This document shows, in pieces, positions 24,826 to 32,987 of a stretch of DNA of 64,000 nucleotides. The notes under the pieces were generated by a model. The model searched no databases. It worked only from the letters and a program-made list of their open reading frames with translations, and was not told the DNA's origin. The stretch covers positions 1 to 64,000 of the forward strand of contig JAAOXG010000056.1 in assembly GCA_013036995.1 (NCBI GenBank), given 5' to 3'. Position 1 is the stretch's first letter. Every line of letters begins with the position of its first letter. This DNA is from Lacrimispora defluvii. GTDB lineage: Bacteria; Bacillota; Clostridia; Lachnospirales; Lachnospiraceae. The position numbers and the translations under genes are program-made.

Positions 24826-25863
24826 TTATTCAATAAATAAATAGCGGTGTTTTTCTAAAACAGCAGCAACCTCGCTCCAGATACTAATATTGTACCCATC
24901 ATCCAAAAACACTTTGCCATGACTTTTCCCTTTATCTGTTTTCATAGAAGCGAAGTTCCCTTTAAAATCACGAACATACACATCGGGGTGATTGAGCTGG
25001 TCTTGGCAGCGTACCTCCAGTTCCGGACGATATACCCGTCCTCGTTCCGCCAGCAACTGAAAGTAGGCTCGGATAAGCCGATAATTGTTCTGCTCCGGAC
25101 TGACGGCCCACTTAGGAATTCTATCAATCGCTTTCCCGTCCCCGTGAGAAAGCACTGTGGGCTGAGAAGCCGGTACCGCCACGATAACTTGTTTTTTTAC
25201 AGTCTTCTGAGGAGTGCATGCTGAATTCCCAGAGAATAGCTGATACATTTGAATGCTCCGTAAAAACAACTCTGAAGTGTCAGCAACGTTCGCTCCTTTT
25301 GCAAGTACAGGCTGCATGACTTCTGTGAAAAATGTCTCATTACAATAAAGAACGGCTGTAAATTCCAGCCCGACCTGACGGAATCGTTGTGTTAAATCCG
25401 AAAACATTGGACTCAGCTCTTTCTCGATCGCCGGATTGATTTTAGGTGACGCAAAGATAATTTCACCTGTGGCAATATTAAAAAAGCCATATAAACACAA
25501 GGCGGTACGTACACACTTCTGAATAATTTTGCTCAGCGTCTTTTCCTTATCTCCATAATTGAGTCCGGCTTCGTGATAAGCAATATCAACAGCGTAAATA
25601 CTTTGTGCTGATTCTGAAAAAGAAATGCCTATGGCATCAATTTCAGCTTGTTTAAGCAACTGCTCCAGCGAGCTATTTTTAAATATATTGTACTGATATT
25701 TTTCTTGATAGTATTGGTCGAATTCAGTCAGGAATGTTTGCAGTTCATCATAATGATCCAGCCCCCAAAACTGCGAAGCCTTCCAGTTGGTTTGTGCCAA
25801 CTGGCACTGTTTCTCGTGACGCAGCCACGAATAGATCAGGGATTCACCCATTTCAATTTTCAT
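24826..25863 (-). CDS. Unknown cargo protein, possible nuclease-like fold (345 aa)
   Basis: First gene of the cargo operon. The segment IDAIGISFSESAQSIYAVDIAYHEAGLNYGDKEKTLSKIIQKCVRTALCLYGFF (residues about 75-127) is well structured: strand, strand with acidic VDIAYHE, then a helix with K/R residues. This pattern recalls proteins found in defence islands and could be a PD-(D/E)XK-related core, but the family is not certain. A variable linker (about 225-245) separates a C-terminal domain ending HRYLFIE. No membrane segment. Function not assigned. Confidence 0.6.
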   Translation of the reverse strand: MKIEMGESLIYSWLRHEKQCQLAQTNWKASQFWGLDHYDELQTFLTEFDQYYQEKYQYNIFKNSSLEQLLKQAEIDAIGISFSESAQSIYAVDIAYHEAGLNYGDKEKTLSKIIQKCVRTALCLYGFFNIATGEIIFASPKINPAIEKELSPMFSDLTQRFRQVGLEFTAVLYCNETFFTEVMQPVLAKGANVADTSELFLRSIQMYQLFSGNSACTPQKTVKKQVIVAVPASQPTVLSHGDGKAIDRIPKWAVSPEQNNYRLIRAYFQLLAERGRVYRPELEVRCQDQLNHPDVYVRDFKGNFASMKTDKGKSHGKVFLDDGYNISIWSEVAAVLEKHRYLFIE

Positions 25864-26077
25864 TTTCCATCTCGTTTCTGTATCATACTGTTTCGATATT
25901 TATCACGCAGTAGAGCATAATTGATAGTTCTCTCTTGATATGCAAGGCAAATTACCACCTTAACTATAAAAAAGTTTACCATACTTTCATCCTGACCACA
26001 AGCACACCACACCTGAGAACACAAATGATTTAACTTAATATTATTACCAAAAGCACAGGATTTTATACTCCACCTCT

Positions 26078-26106
26078 TGACAAATTCTTTTTCTTTCTGT
26101 TAATAT
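26078..26106 (+). promoter_or_regulatory. Strong promoter upstream of the small RNA
   Basis: TTGACA (26078-26083), 17 bp, TAATAT (26101-26106). Transcription would start near 26113. Confidence 0.7.
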
Positions 26107-26112
26107 GAAAAC

Positions 26113-26294
26113 AAGGAAAACCTTTCCTTACACAACTGAATATTTTAACCTCACAATTAATCGCAAAACATATATTTTAAGGCGCATGCCTTTGTGCAAG
26201 GACTTACATATTCGAGGTTAAGCAAACCTCGCGGTACTGATTTTATGTACTGCCGTTTCTGTTTGCTTAACGCTTGGCTATGTAGGTCTTTTTT
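26113..26294 (+). ncRNA. Candidate structured small RNA with intrinsic terminator
   Basis: From the promoter at 26078-26106 the transcript would be about 180 nt. Its 3' half is one long hairpin: outer stem GACTTACATA (26201-26210) with TATGTAGGTC (26279-26288, one G-U), middle stem GTTAAGCAAAC (26217-26227) with GTTTGCTTAAC (26261-26271), apical stem GCGGTAC/GTACTGC. T6 follows at 26289-26294. A small AAGGAAA/TTTCCTT hairpin lies at the 5' end (26113-26129). No ribosome binding site or credible frame is present. It may regulate mobilisation or cargo expression. Confidence 0.55.
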
Positions 26295-26394
26295 ATTTTG
26301 CCAAAAACCGAACATAGCGCAACTGGCGCATGGAGGAGGACAGCATACAAATATAGAGCGTAGTTCCATGATCACCGTGAAACTGGGGAATTGC

Positions 26395-26545
26395 GTTCAA
26401 CTCCCTTTTGGGAGTGACAAGTTTCGCATTTGTGGTACGGCGGGGCAATTGCCCCGCCGCCCACAATGCAGGCGGGCAAGCCCGCACCCCTTTATGATGC
26501 ACGTCACTTTTGCGAAAGTGACAGGCTCGCTGCGCTCACGGTGCA
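26395..26545 (+). other. Candidate oriT: cluster of inverted repeats upstream of mobC
   Basis: Successive dyads: ACTCCC-TTTT-GGGAGT (26400-26415), a perfect 20-bp palindrome GGCGGGGCAATTGCCCCGCC (about 26440-26459), GCGGGC-AA-GCCCGC (about 26472-26485) and GTCACTTT-TGCG-AAAGTGAC (about 26503-26522). Such nested repeats just ahead of mobC and the relaxase are typical of transfer origins; the nick site cannot be read off. Confidence 0.6.
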
Positions 26546-26653
26546 TCTCACGGGCGAGGGCCAGTCCTCCCCGTGTGCCCCTCCTGCTCTCCGAGGGGGT
26601 AGGAACGATGGGAACAAAAAGGAAAATTTAGCGAAAAGAATGGAGGAAAATGA

Positions 26654-26962
26654 ATGGCGCGTGAAGAATTTATTCGGGTGAGAGTATCGGCGGAGGAAAA
26701 GAAAATCATCCAGCAGAAAGCACTTTCCAGCTACCGCACACCCAGCGATTATGTGCGGGAATGCTGTCTGGACAAGGAAATTATTGTGTTGGATGGGCTG
26801 GCAGAACTGGTCACCGAGCTGCGGCGACAGGGCAATAATCTCAACCAGCTCACCATAATGGCAAGGCAGGAGCGCATCCGCTTTGTAGGCTTTGAGCCAT
26901 TTGAGGAGGTGTACCGGCGGACGTGGCAAGTGTTAAATTCGTTGCTGTCTCGCGTGGCGTAA
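26654..26962 (+). CDS. MobC-like relaxosome accessory protein
   Basis: 102-aa DNA-binding protein of the MobC/ribbon-helix-helix type: IRVRVSAEEKKIIQQKALSSYRTPSDYVRECCLD N-terminal RHH, then LAELVTELRRQGNNLNQLTIMA, the MobC signature helix. ATG at 26654 with GGAGG 7 bp upstream. It overlaps the relaxase start by 40 bp. It would help the relaxase load at oriT. Confidence 0.88.
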   Translation: MAREEFIRVRVSAEEKKIIQQKALSSYRTPSDYVRECCLDKEIIVLDGLAELVTELRRQGNNLNQLTIMARQERIRFVGFEPFEEVYRRTWQVLNSLLSRVA

Positions 26963-27897
26963 AGGAAATTATGGAGTACGTCACCAATAAAGAAAAGACA
27001 GTGGACAGGCTCATCACCGGCGTCAACTGTGTGGCACAGACGGCGGTGCAGGAATTTGATGTGGTAAAAAAGCAGTTCCGTAAGACGGACGGGCGCAGCT
27101 ACTACCACATCGTGCAGGCATTCTCACCGGAGGACAAGCTGGATTTTGAAACCGCCCATGAGATCGGGCTGGAGCTGGCGGGATATTTTCAGGGCTTTCA
27201 GGCGGTGGTAGCCACCCACATGAACACCGCCCATAAGCACAACCACATCATCCTCAACAGTGTCAATTTTGAAAACGGCAAGAAATTTCACCAGTCAGCA
27301 AAGGAGCTGGCGCAGGTCAAGGAGTTTTCCAATAGGCTCTGCCAGCAGCATGGGCTGTCCATCATCGAGGTAAAAGCCGATCCCTTCGCCATTCCCTTAT
27401 GGAAAAAGAAGCTGAGAAAAACCATCAAAAACTGCATGGAACAGAGCTACGATAGAGCCGATTTTGTCCGCTATATGGAGATGCTCGGCTACAAGGTGAA
27501 ATGGGAGGAGAGCCACAAGTACATTACCTACACCACCCCGGAGGGCTATGCCTGCCGTGACAGTAAGCTGTTCGACCAGACGCTCAGGCGGGAGCGCATG
27601 GAGGAATACTTCGCAATGGGCGGCAAGGAGTATCTCGACAGCCGCATCGCTTGGCGGGAGCTTGGCGAGCCTGTACCCACGCTGGACGATGCAGTTTGCG
27701 GGCTTGCCTCCATTTTTGAAGCCTTGGCGGTAAGCGATAACAACCGGTTTCACCTTGAAACCGTCCACCACAGCGAGGAGGAAATCCAGCGGATGCTGGC
27801 TCGTGGGCGCAAGGTGGAGCGCACTGCGGAATATGCCGTGGACGATGAGCAGGACGAGGAATTTGAGCAGTACCACGGGTTTTCCATGAGGATGTGA
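26923..27897 (+). CDS. MOBP-type relaxase/mobilization nuclease
   Basis: 324-aa relaxase (PF03432 type) that would nick oriT and pilot the strand during mobilisation by a helper conjugation system. GTG start. Conserved features: candidate catalytic Tyr in IMEYVTN (Y19), RSYYHIVQAFSP (59-69) and the metal-binding triad HKHNH (H104, H106, H108). The C-terminal half is basic then acidic (DDEQDEEFEQ). No type IV secretion genes are present, so it is mobilizable rather than self-transmissible. Confidence 0.92.
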   Translation: MASVKFVAVSRGVKEIMEYVTNKEKTVDRLITGVNCVAQTAVQEFDVVKKQFRKTDGRSYYHIVQAFSPEDKLDFETAHEIGLELAGYFQGFQAVVATHMNTAHKHNHIILNSVNFENGKKFHQSAKELAQVKEFSNRLCQQHGLSIIEVKADPFAIPLWKKKLRKTIKNCMEQSYDRADFVRYMEMLGYKVKWEESHKYITYTTPEGYACRDSKLFDQTLRRERMEEYFAMGGKEYLDSRIAWRELGEPVPTLDDAVCGLASIFEALAVSDNNRFHLETVHHSEEEIQRMLARGRKVERTAEYAVDDEQDEEFEQYHGFSMRM

Positions 27898-27900
27898 GGA

Positions 27901-28158
27901 GTGAATATGAAACTAACATTTCGAGAATTTTGGCGGAGACTTTGGAATATGGCGAATGAAAGCGATCACAAATTGGACTGTTTGCCTGTCCGAACCCTAT
28001 GGAAAACCGCCAGCGCCCACAGCAAGGGGCAGGAATACCGAGAGGTCAAAATCGGAAAAGAAACTTTTTGTCTGTCAACCGCCTGCGAGGGCAGCAAGAA
28101 TATTGACCAGGTCATTGAGCGGTTAGCGGTCAAAAACGCAGAGAAAAGCCCTAAATAA
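27901..28158 (+). CDS. TnpW-like small protein of the inner element
   Basis: 85-aa protein, 3 bp after the relaxase stop. The segment YREVKIGKETFCLSTACEGSKNIDQVIERLAVKNAEK has the strand-strand-helix pattern of TnpW-like proteins and sits directly before a TnpX-like recombinase, as in the outer element. The similarity is partial and the N-terminus (MNMKLTFREFWRRLW) differs. Role inferred from position. Confidence 0.55.
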   Translation: MNMKLTFREFWRRLWNMANESDHKLDCLPVRTLWKTASAHSKGQEYREVKIGKETFCLSTACEGSKNIDQVIERLAVKNAEKSPK

Positions 28159-28252
28159 TCAGTGGTTTCAGTCATAGACTGTCGGCAGTATATACGGTAT
28201 ACTGATGTCGATCATACTGCCGACAGTTTGGGCTTGCGGAAAGCGAGGGATT

Positions 28253-29872
28253 ATGTTAAAAGCCCAACAAAATTACAAGGTAGGAATTTATGTGCGTCTC
28301 AGCAAGGATGATGAGCGTGCAGGCGAATCCGTGAGTATAGAAAACCAAAAATTGATGCTCACAAGATACTGTGAGGAGCAGGGCTGGAATGAGTATTCCA
28401 TCTACTGCGATGACGGAGCCAGCGGCACGAACTTTGACCGCCCCGGCGTGACCCGACTGATTGAGGATGCCAAGGACGGCAAAATCGACCTGATACTGGT
28501 CAAGGATTTGAGCCGCTTCGGGCGCAACTACATTCAGGTGGGGCAGTTTACCGATTACCTGTTCCCCATGATTGGTGTGCGGTTTATCGCCCTCAATGAC
28601 GGTGTGGACACGCTGCACAGCGACAACGACATCATGCCGTTTCGGAATCTTCTCAATGAGTTCCAGAGTAAAGACACCAGCAAAAAAATCAAGGCGGTAA
28701 AGCAGACCCACGCCAAGCTGGGTAATTACCTTGGCTGCTACGTGCCCTACGGCTACAAGGCGCACCCGGACGACAAACACAAATTTGTCATAGACGAATA
28801 CGCCGCCGTGGTGGTGCGAAAGATGTTCGCTTACCGCAGAAGGGGTGATGGCTTCCGTAAAATTGCCCGGCAGCTCAACGAGGAACACATCCTGCCGCCA
28901 AGAGATTATTATTATCAGCAAAAGGGCGTGGAGGACAGCGGCTACCGCAATCATTGCTGGAACGATGTCACGGTAAAAAGTATGCTGCGCAGCGAGGTCT
29001 ATATCGGTCACATGGTGCAAAATAAGCGCGGCACCCTCTCCTACAAGAACAAAAAGCAGGTGGACAAGCCCAAAGAGGATTGGATTCGTGTAGAGAACAC
29101 CCATGAGCCAATCATCGACATGGATACTTGGAACGCCTGCCTTGATGTAGAAGCCAGAAATTACAAGCCTCGCCCCACCAAGGAAAGTGAAATCAGCCTG
29201 TTTGGTGGTCTGCTGCGTTGCATGGACTGCGGTTTCAAAATGCGGTACAGTCAGGAAACCCACACCTACCCGAAAAAGGGAAAGGTCAAGTATGTTTCCT
29301 ATTTCTGTGGCAGCTATGCCAGAAGTGGCAGAAGCGCCTGCTCCGCCCACATTATTTATCTCAATCCACTGGCAGAGCTGGTGCTGGGCGATATTCGCCA
29401 TCGTGCCAAGCGAGTTTTAGAGGACGAGGACAGGGTGCGGCAGGAGCTGATGGACAGCAAGGCAAAGCAGGGCGCACAGCAGATGAAGGCCGATAAAACA
29501 GCCCTCAAAGCCACGGAAAAACGCCTTGCGGAGCTGGAACGGCTGACGCAAGCGCTCTATGAGGACAAGGTGCTGGGCGGTGTTCCCGAAGCCGTGTTCA
29601 AAAATCTGATTGGCAAATATGAAGCCGAGCGTGTGGAAAAGCTGGTTCTGGTGCAGGAGCTCAAGAAACGCCTTGCCGATACTGCGCAGGATGAGCGAGA
29701 TATCGAGCAGTACCTCCAGAGCATCAAGAAGTATGTGTCCATCGAGCAGCTTGACCGTGAAATGCTGCTGGAGCTCATCAATTACATTGAGATTGGCGAG
29801 CGGCAGGTCATTGACGGGCAGAAATGCCGGGATGTGGTTATCCACTACAATCTGGTCGATAAAGCAGGGTAA
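28253..29872 (+). CDS. TnpX-like large serine recombinase of the inner element
   Basis: 539 aa, integrates and excises the inner element. Catalytic domain with YVRLSKDDE (nucleophile S17) and SRFGRNYIQVGQFTDY; recombinase domain about 150-280 (VPYGYKAHPDDKHKF); zinc ribbon with LLRCMDCGFKMRY ... FCGSYARSGRSACSAH at about 320-365; coiled coil about 380-470; C-terminal beta domain ending VIHYNLVDKAG. The ATG at 28253 follows AAGCGAGGG; the frame extends to 28205 but without a site. It lies at the right end, 36 bp from the junction. Confidence 0.95.
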   Translation: MLKAQQNYKVGIYVRLSKDDERAGESVSIENQKLMLTRYCEEQGWNEYSIYCDDGASGTNFDRPGVTRLIEDAKDGKIDLILVKDLSRFGRNYIQVGQFTDYLFPMIGVRFIALNDGVDTLHSDNDIMPFRNLLNEFQSKDTSKKIKAVKQTHAKLGNYLGCYVPYGYKAHPDDKHKFVIDEYAAVVVRKMFAYRRRGDGFRKIARQLNEEHILPPRDYYYQQKGVEDSGYRNHCWNDVTVKSMLRSEVYIGHMVQNKRGTLSYKNKKQVDKPKEDWIRVENTHEPIIDMDTWNACLDVEARNYKPRPTKESEISLFGGLLRCMDCGFKMRYSQETHTYPKKGKVKYVSYFCGSYARSGRSACSAHIIYLNPLAELVLGDIRHRAKRVLEDEDRVRQELMDSKAKQGAQQMKADKTALKATEKRLAELERLTQALYEDKVLGGVPEAVFKNLIGKYEAERVEKLVLVQELKKRLADTAQDERDIEQYLQSIKKYVSIEQLDREMLLELINYIEIGERQVIDGQKCRDVVIHYNLVDKAG

Positions 29873-29891
29873 AACCCACACCCTGCTTTAT
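29859..29891 (+). terminator. Hairpin at the end of the inner recombinase
   Basis: ATAAAGCAGGGT (29859-29870) pairs with ACCCTGCTTTAT (29880-29891), a 12-bp stem overlapping the stop codon and the right terminal repeat. No long T-run, so it may block read-through into the split gene only partly, or serve as a recombinase site. Confidence 0.5.
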
Positions 29892-29898
29892 GCGAACA
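29886..29898 (-). repeat. Right terminal inverted repeat of the inner element
   Basis: CTTTATGCGAACA, complement of TGTTCGCATAAAG at 22373-22385. Confidence 0.75.
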
Positions 29899-31123
29899 TT
29901 ACTAACGAATGGTATGCCAAGGACACGAGCAAGAAAATACGTGCGGTGTTCAAGGCCAAGGGTGAGTCCGGCAAGCCGCTATGCACGAATCCTCCTTATG
30001 GGTATTTGAAAGACCCGGACGATAAGCATCATTGGATCGTGGACGATGTCGCAGCCGCTGTGGTTAGGGACATCTTCAAAATGTGTGTAGCTGGAAAGGG
30101 GCCATCCCAAATTGCCAAGGCGCTGTCACGGCAGCAGATACCCGTTCCCACAGTACACTTGCACCGAATGGGCATCAACACCCCTGCCAGAGAGCCGGAG
30201 GACATTTACGCTTGGCAGTCCCGCACAGTAGCGGATATTCTGCTGAAAATGGAGTATCTGGGCCACACGGTCAACTTCAAGACCCAGAAGAAATCCTACA
30301 AATCAAAGAAAAAGGTCAATAACGACCCGTCCGAATGGGTGATTTTTGAGAACACCCACGAAGCCATTATTGACCAAGAGACCTTTGAAATTGTGCAGCG
30401 AATCCGTGATGGCAGACGCAGACAAACGCCGATGGGCGAAATGCCTATCCTGTCTGGAATGCTGTTCTGCGCCGACTGCGGTGCGAAATTGTACCAAGTC
30501 CGGGCAAGGGGATGGACACACGAGCAGGAGCATTTCGTATGTGCCACCTACCGAAAGCAGAAAGGAAAATGTACCTCCCACCAAATCCACAATGTGCAGG
30601 TGGAGCAGATTCTGCTGATGGAGATAAATCGTATGCTCGCATTCGTCCGTGACCACGAGCAGGAATTTGTGGAAATGCTGACCCGGAAGAATGAAAAAGA
30701 CCTCAATCGGCAGTTGCGGGATAGCACACGGGAACTGGAGCAAGCCACGCAGCGTATCCGCAAACTGGACGAAATCATCCAACGGCTCTACGAGGACAAC
30801 CTCGATGGTAAAATCAGCGATGAGCGTTTTGCCAGAATGACTGCCACTTACGAGCAGGAGCAGCAGACCCTCGAAGCCAGAGTGCTTGAACTGCGGGACA
30901 TCATTTCCAAGGCCAAGGTACAGCGGCTCAACATTGATTCCTTCCTCATGCAGGTGAAAAAGCACACCGAGGTCAAGGAATTGGATGCGGAAATCATCCG
31001 AACCTTGGTGGAGCGCATCGATGTGTTCAAGCCGGAGAAGATTCCGGGCATCCGCACAAAAAAGCAGACCATTCTCATCCATTGGAACTTCATCGGCGCA
31101 GTTGACCTGCCCGATACACAGAA

Positions 31124-31137
31124 AAATCCCTTAGTGA
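31124..31137 (+). other. attR of the outer element
   Basis: AAATCCCTTAGTGA: element half AAATCCC, core CTTAG (31130-31134), host half GTGA. Inverted match of attL. It lies inside the recombinase reading frame. Confidence 0.75.
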
Positions 31138-31149
31138 GACACCCTTTAC

Positions 31150-31156
31150 GGCTCTC
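31150..31156 (-). terminator. Proximal half of the split rpiR terminator
   Basis: GGCTCTC, 1 bp beyond the rpiR stop codon region (31158-31160), pairs with GAGAACC at 9788-9794 (one G-U). The intervening element removes the rest of the stem and the T8 tail. Confidence 0.6.
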
Positions 31157-31157
31157 C

Positions 31158-32012
31158 TTATTTTTTATCATCGGATATTGCAATTTCGTGACGTCTGATA
31201 TGATCATGTGAATTCTTCCTGCTGACCGATAAAAAGAGATATAAGATCTCCATTACGGTTGTGGCCGATACTCTGGAAAAACAAAATTCACCCAAAAGAA
31301 GCTTTTCCCTGGTTGCCGTAGTGATGTGAAGATCGCAGGCCTGTCCCAGAGGCGAAGACGGATTGTTGGTGATTGCAATGGTAGGAACATGGTTTTCCTT
31401 AGCTACTGCCACCAGAGTCATAAGCCGTTTGGAAAAACCGGAATTGGATATGATAATGACCGCATCCTCCGGCCCCATATTGCAGGTATATGCCATCTGG
31501 GTCTCCCAAATGGTTCCAGATACAGCAGCAATTCCCAGTTGATTGAATTTAAAAGCACCATCAAGTGCTACGGGGATGGTATTGCCCACTGCCACCAGCT
31601 GGACTGTTCTGGCTTTTTCTATCATGGTTAAGATCTGATCAAGCTCTGCCGGTTCCATCATGGAAATGGTCTGGGTCAGCTCCGCCACCTTATTGGCCAG
31701 GATATTCTGAAGAGACTGACCGATATTATCACGGCTGATGTCATTGGATACTTCAATGGAATTGCCCCGTTCCTCCGCCACTTCTTTAGCCAGATTAATC
31801 TTTAGATGATGAAAGCCATTAAATCCGCATCTTCTGCAGAATCTGGATACTGTGGCATCGCTTGTTCCGCTTGCCAAAGCCAGCTCTGCTACTGTCATGT
31901 CTATGATATCACTTTTATTTGAGAGAATGAAATCCGCAATCTTTTTCTCTGCTTCAAAAAAAGAATCATAGGATGAGCAGAGAACTCCGGACACACTTAT
32001 ACTTTCCTGCAT
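31158..32012 (-). CDS. RpiR/MurR-family transcriptional regulator
   Basis: 284-aa sugar-phosphate-responsive regulator. The N-terminal HTH_6 domain contains FFEAEKKIADFIL and LALASGTSDATVSRFCRRCGFNGFHHLKINLA (about residues 35-75). The C-terminal SIS domain has LVAVGNTIPVALDGAFKFNQLG and DAVIIISNSGFSKRLM, with the phosphosugar-binding serines. The ATG at 32012 with GAGGT 8 bp upstream is preferred to the longer frame to 32081, which runs through the promoter. Before the element inserted it lay just upstream of fruKA in the same direction. The effector is unknown. Confidence 0.9.
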   Translation of the reverse strand: MQESISVSGVLCSSYDSFFEAEKKIADFILSNKSDIIDMTVAELALASGTSDATVSRFCRRCGFNGFHHLKINLAKEVAEERGNSIEVSNDISRDNIGQSLQNILANKVAELTQTISMMEPAELDQILTMIEKARTVQLVAVGNTIPVALDGAFKFNQLGIAAVSGTIWETQMAYTCNMGPEDAVIIISNSGFSKRLMTLVAVAKENHVPTIAITNNPSSPLGQACDLHITTATREKLLLGEFCFSRVSATTVMEILYLFLSVSRKNSHDHIRRHEIAISDDKK

Positions 32013-32035
32013 ATATGTTACCTCTAATTCATGTA

Positions 32036-32077
32036 ATTTTATTTCATCATTATATATGATATGAAATAAAATGTAAA
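32036..32077 (-). promoter_or_regulatory. rpiR promoter with overlapping palindromic operator
   Basis: Minus strand TTTACA (32072-32077), 17 bp, TATAAT (32049-32054). A 12-bp-arm palindrome ATTTTATTTCAT / ATGAAATAAAAT (32036-32047 and 32061-32072) with a 13-bp centre encloses the -10. ATGAAAT/ATTTCAT half-sites fit RpiR-type operators, so autoregulation is likely. Confidence 0.7.
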
Positions 32078-32084
32078 GCATGGA

Positions 32085-32987
32085 CTATTCTTTCCCTGAC
32101 GTCAGAAGAAATACCGTGGAGAGAATACACACAAATCCCACAAAGTCCATAAGACCAAAGTTAACTCCCATAAAAAGCACAGAAAACACAGTGGCTGACA
32201 CTGGCTCTACCGAAGCCAGAAGACTTCCTTTTTTAGGTCCTACACAGTTGACACCTTCCATATAGCATGCAAATGCAATGATTGTACCAAACACAATAAT
32301 AAGTGCCATTGCCGTAACAGCCGCCCCATCAAGGAGAACTGTCTTCTCCCAGGGTTTGAAAATCAGACCAAGTAAAACTCCGCCAATGAGCATTCCCCAT
32401 GCCGTTATTACCATAGAGCCATACTTGCTTAAAAGCCTTCCCGGCTGAGTGGTGTAAACTGCAAGGGCTCCCGCAGAGCACAGTCCCCAGAATAGTGCAC
32501 GGTCTGAAATCGCAAGACTTCCGGGTTTTCCATGGGTTGCCAGTAAAAAAGTTCCTGCCATGGCAAGGGCTGCTGCAAGCAGTTCGTGTTTCTCAGGAAT
32601 CTTTCCCGCCCGTGCGGAAACATAAAGCATAATCAGGACAGGTCCTATGTACTGAAGCACCGTTGCGGTTCCTGCATTGGAATAACCAATGGCGGTGAAA
32701 TAAGTATACTGGCACATGGACATACCAACCATGCCAAAGATGAATAAATCTCTCATATCCGTTCCGTATTTAAACGGTGCAAAGATCTGCTTTCCCTGTT
32801 TCATAAAGCAGATAACCAGCAGCAGAATTCCTGCACAAAGTAACCGCACCGGAACCAGCCAGTCGGAAGCCATTCCTTTCACCTGCAATAGATACTGCCC
32901 GCAGGTTCCCGATATTCCCCATAATATTCCGCCGGTTATGGTCAGAACACTTCCCCGCTTAAGGCGTCTGTTCTCTGTTATCTTCAT
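32085..32987 (-). CDS. EamA/DMT-family transporter
   Basis: 300-aa drug/metabolite transporter with ten predicted helices in two EamA repeats (first ending near residue 140 at AMAGTFLLATHGKPG, second at the C-terminus SVEPVSATVFSVLFMGVNFGLMDFVG). The start overlaps the metallophosphoesterase gene by 29 bp. The substrate is not known; family members export amino acids or other metabolites. Confidence 0.88.
   Translation of the reverse strand: MKITENRRLKRGSVLTITGGILWGISGTCGQYLLQVKGMASDWLVPVRLLCAGILLLVICFMKQGKQIFAPFKYGTDMRDLFIFGMVGMSMCQYTYFTAIGYSNAGTATVLQYIGPVLIMLYVSARAGKIPEKHELLAAALAMAGTFLLATHGKPGSLAISDRALFWGLCSAGALAVYTTQPGRLLSKYGSMVITAWGMLIGGVLLGLIFKPWEKTVLLDGAAVTAMALIIVFGTIIAFACYMEGVNCVGPKKGSLLASVEPVSATVFSVLFMGVNFGLMDFVGFVCILSTVFLLTSGKE

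Larger units (their letters stand above)
25864..26653. other. 790-bp intergenic control region of the inner element
   Basis: Holds no convincing gene. In order: the start region of the minus-strand cargo, a strong plus-strand promoter (26078-26106), a probable small RNA ending at 26294, and a GC-rich inverted-repeat region (about 26395-26545) resembling an oriT. A GTG-started frame from 26194 runs through the RNA hairpin and oriT repeats and is judged non-coding. Confidence 0.7.
29909..31211 (+). pseudogene. TnpX-like large serine recombinase, 3' part of the split gene
   Basis: Resumes in frame with the part ending at 22370: EWYAKDTSKKIRAVFKAKGESGKPLCTNPPYGYLKDPDDKHHW, then the recombinase domain, zinc ribbon (LFCADCGAKLYQV ... 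FVCATYRKQKGKCTSHQI) and coiled coil to HWNFIGAVDLPDTQKNPL. From attR on, the last 21 or so residues are host sequence read antisense through the rpiR 3' end. In the circular form the protein would instead end GIYRKQ. No start codon of its own. Confidence 0.92.

Noticed and set aside
26194-26631. GTG-started frame of 145 aa through the small RNA and oriT region
   Set aside because: No ribosome binding site, runs through hairpins and palindromes, and shows no domain.
28256-29401. 381-aa minus-strand frame
   Set aside because: Antisense of the inner serine recombinase.
29610-29908. Start of the recombinase 3' fragment inside the inner recombinase gene
   Set aside because: The frame before 29909 is a +1 shadow of the inner recombinase; homology begins only at 29909.
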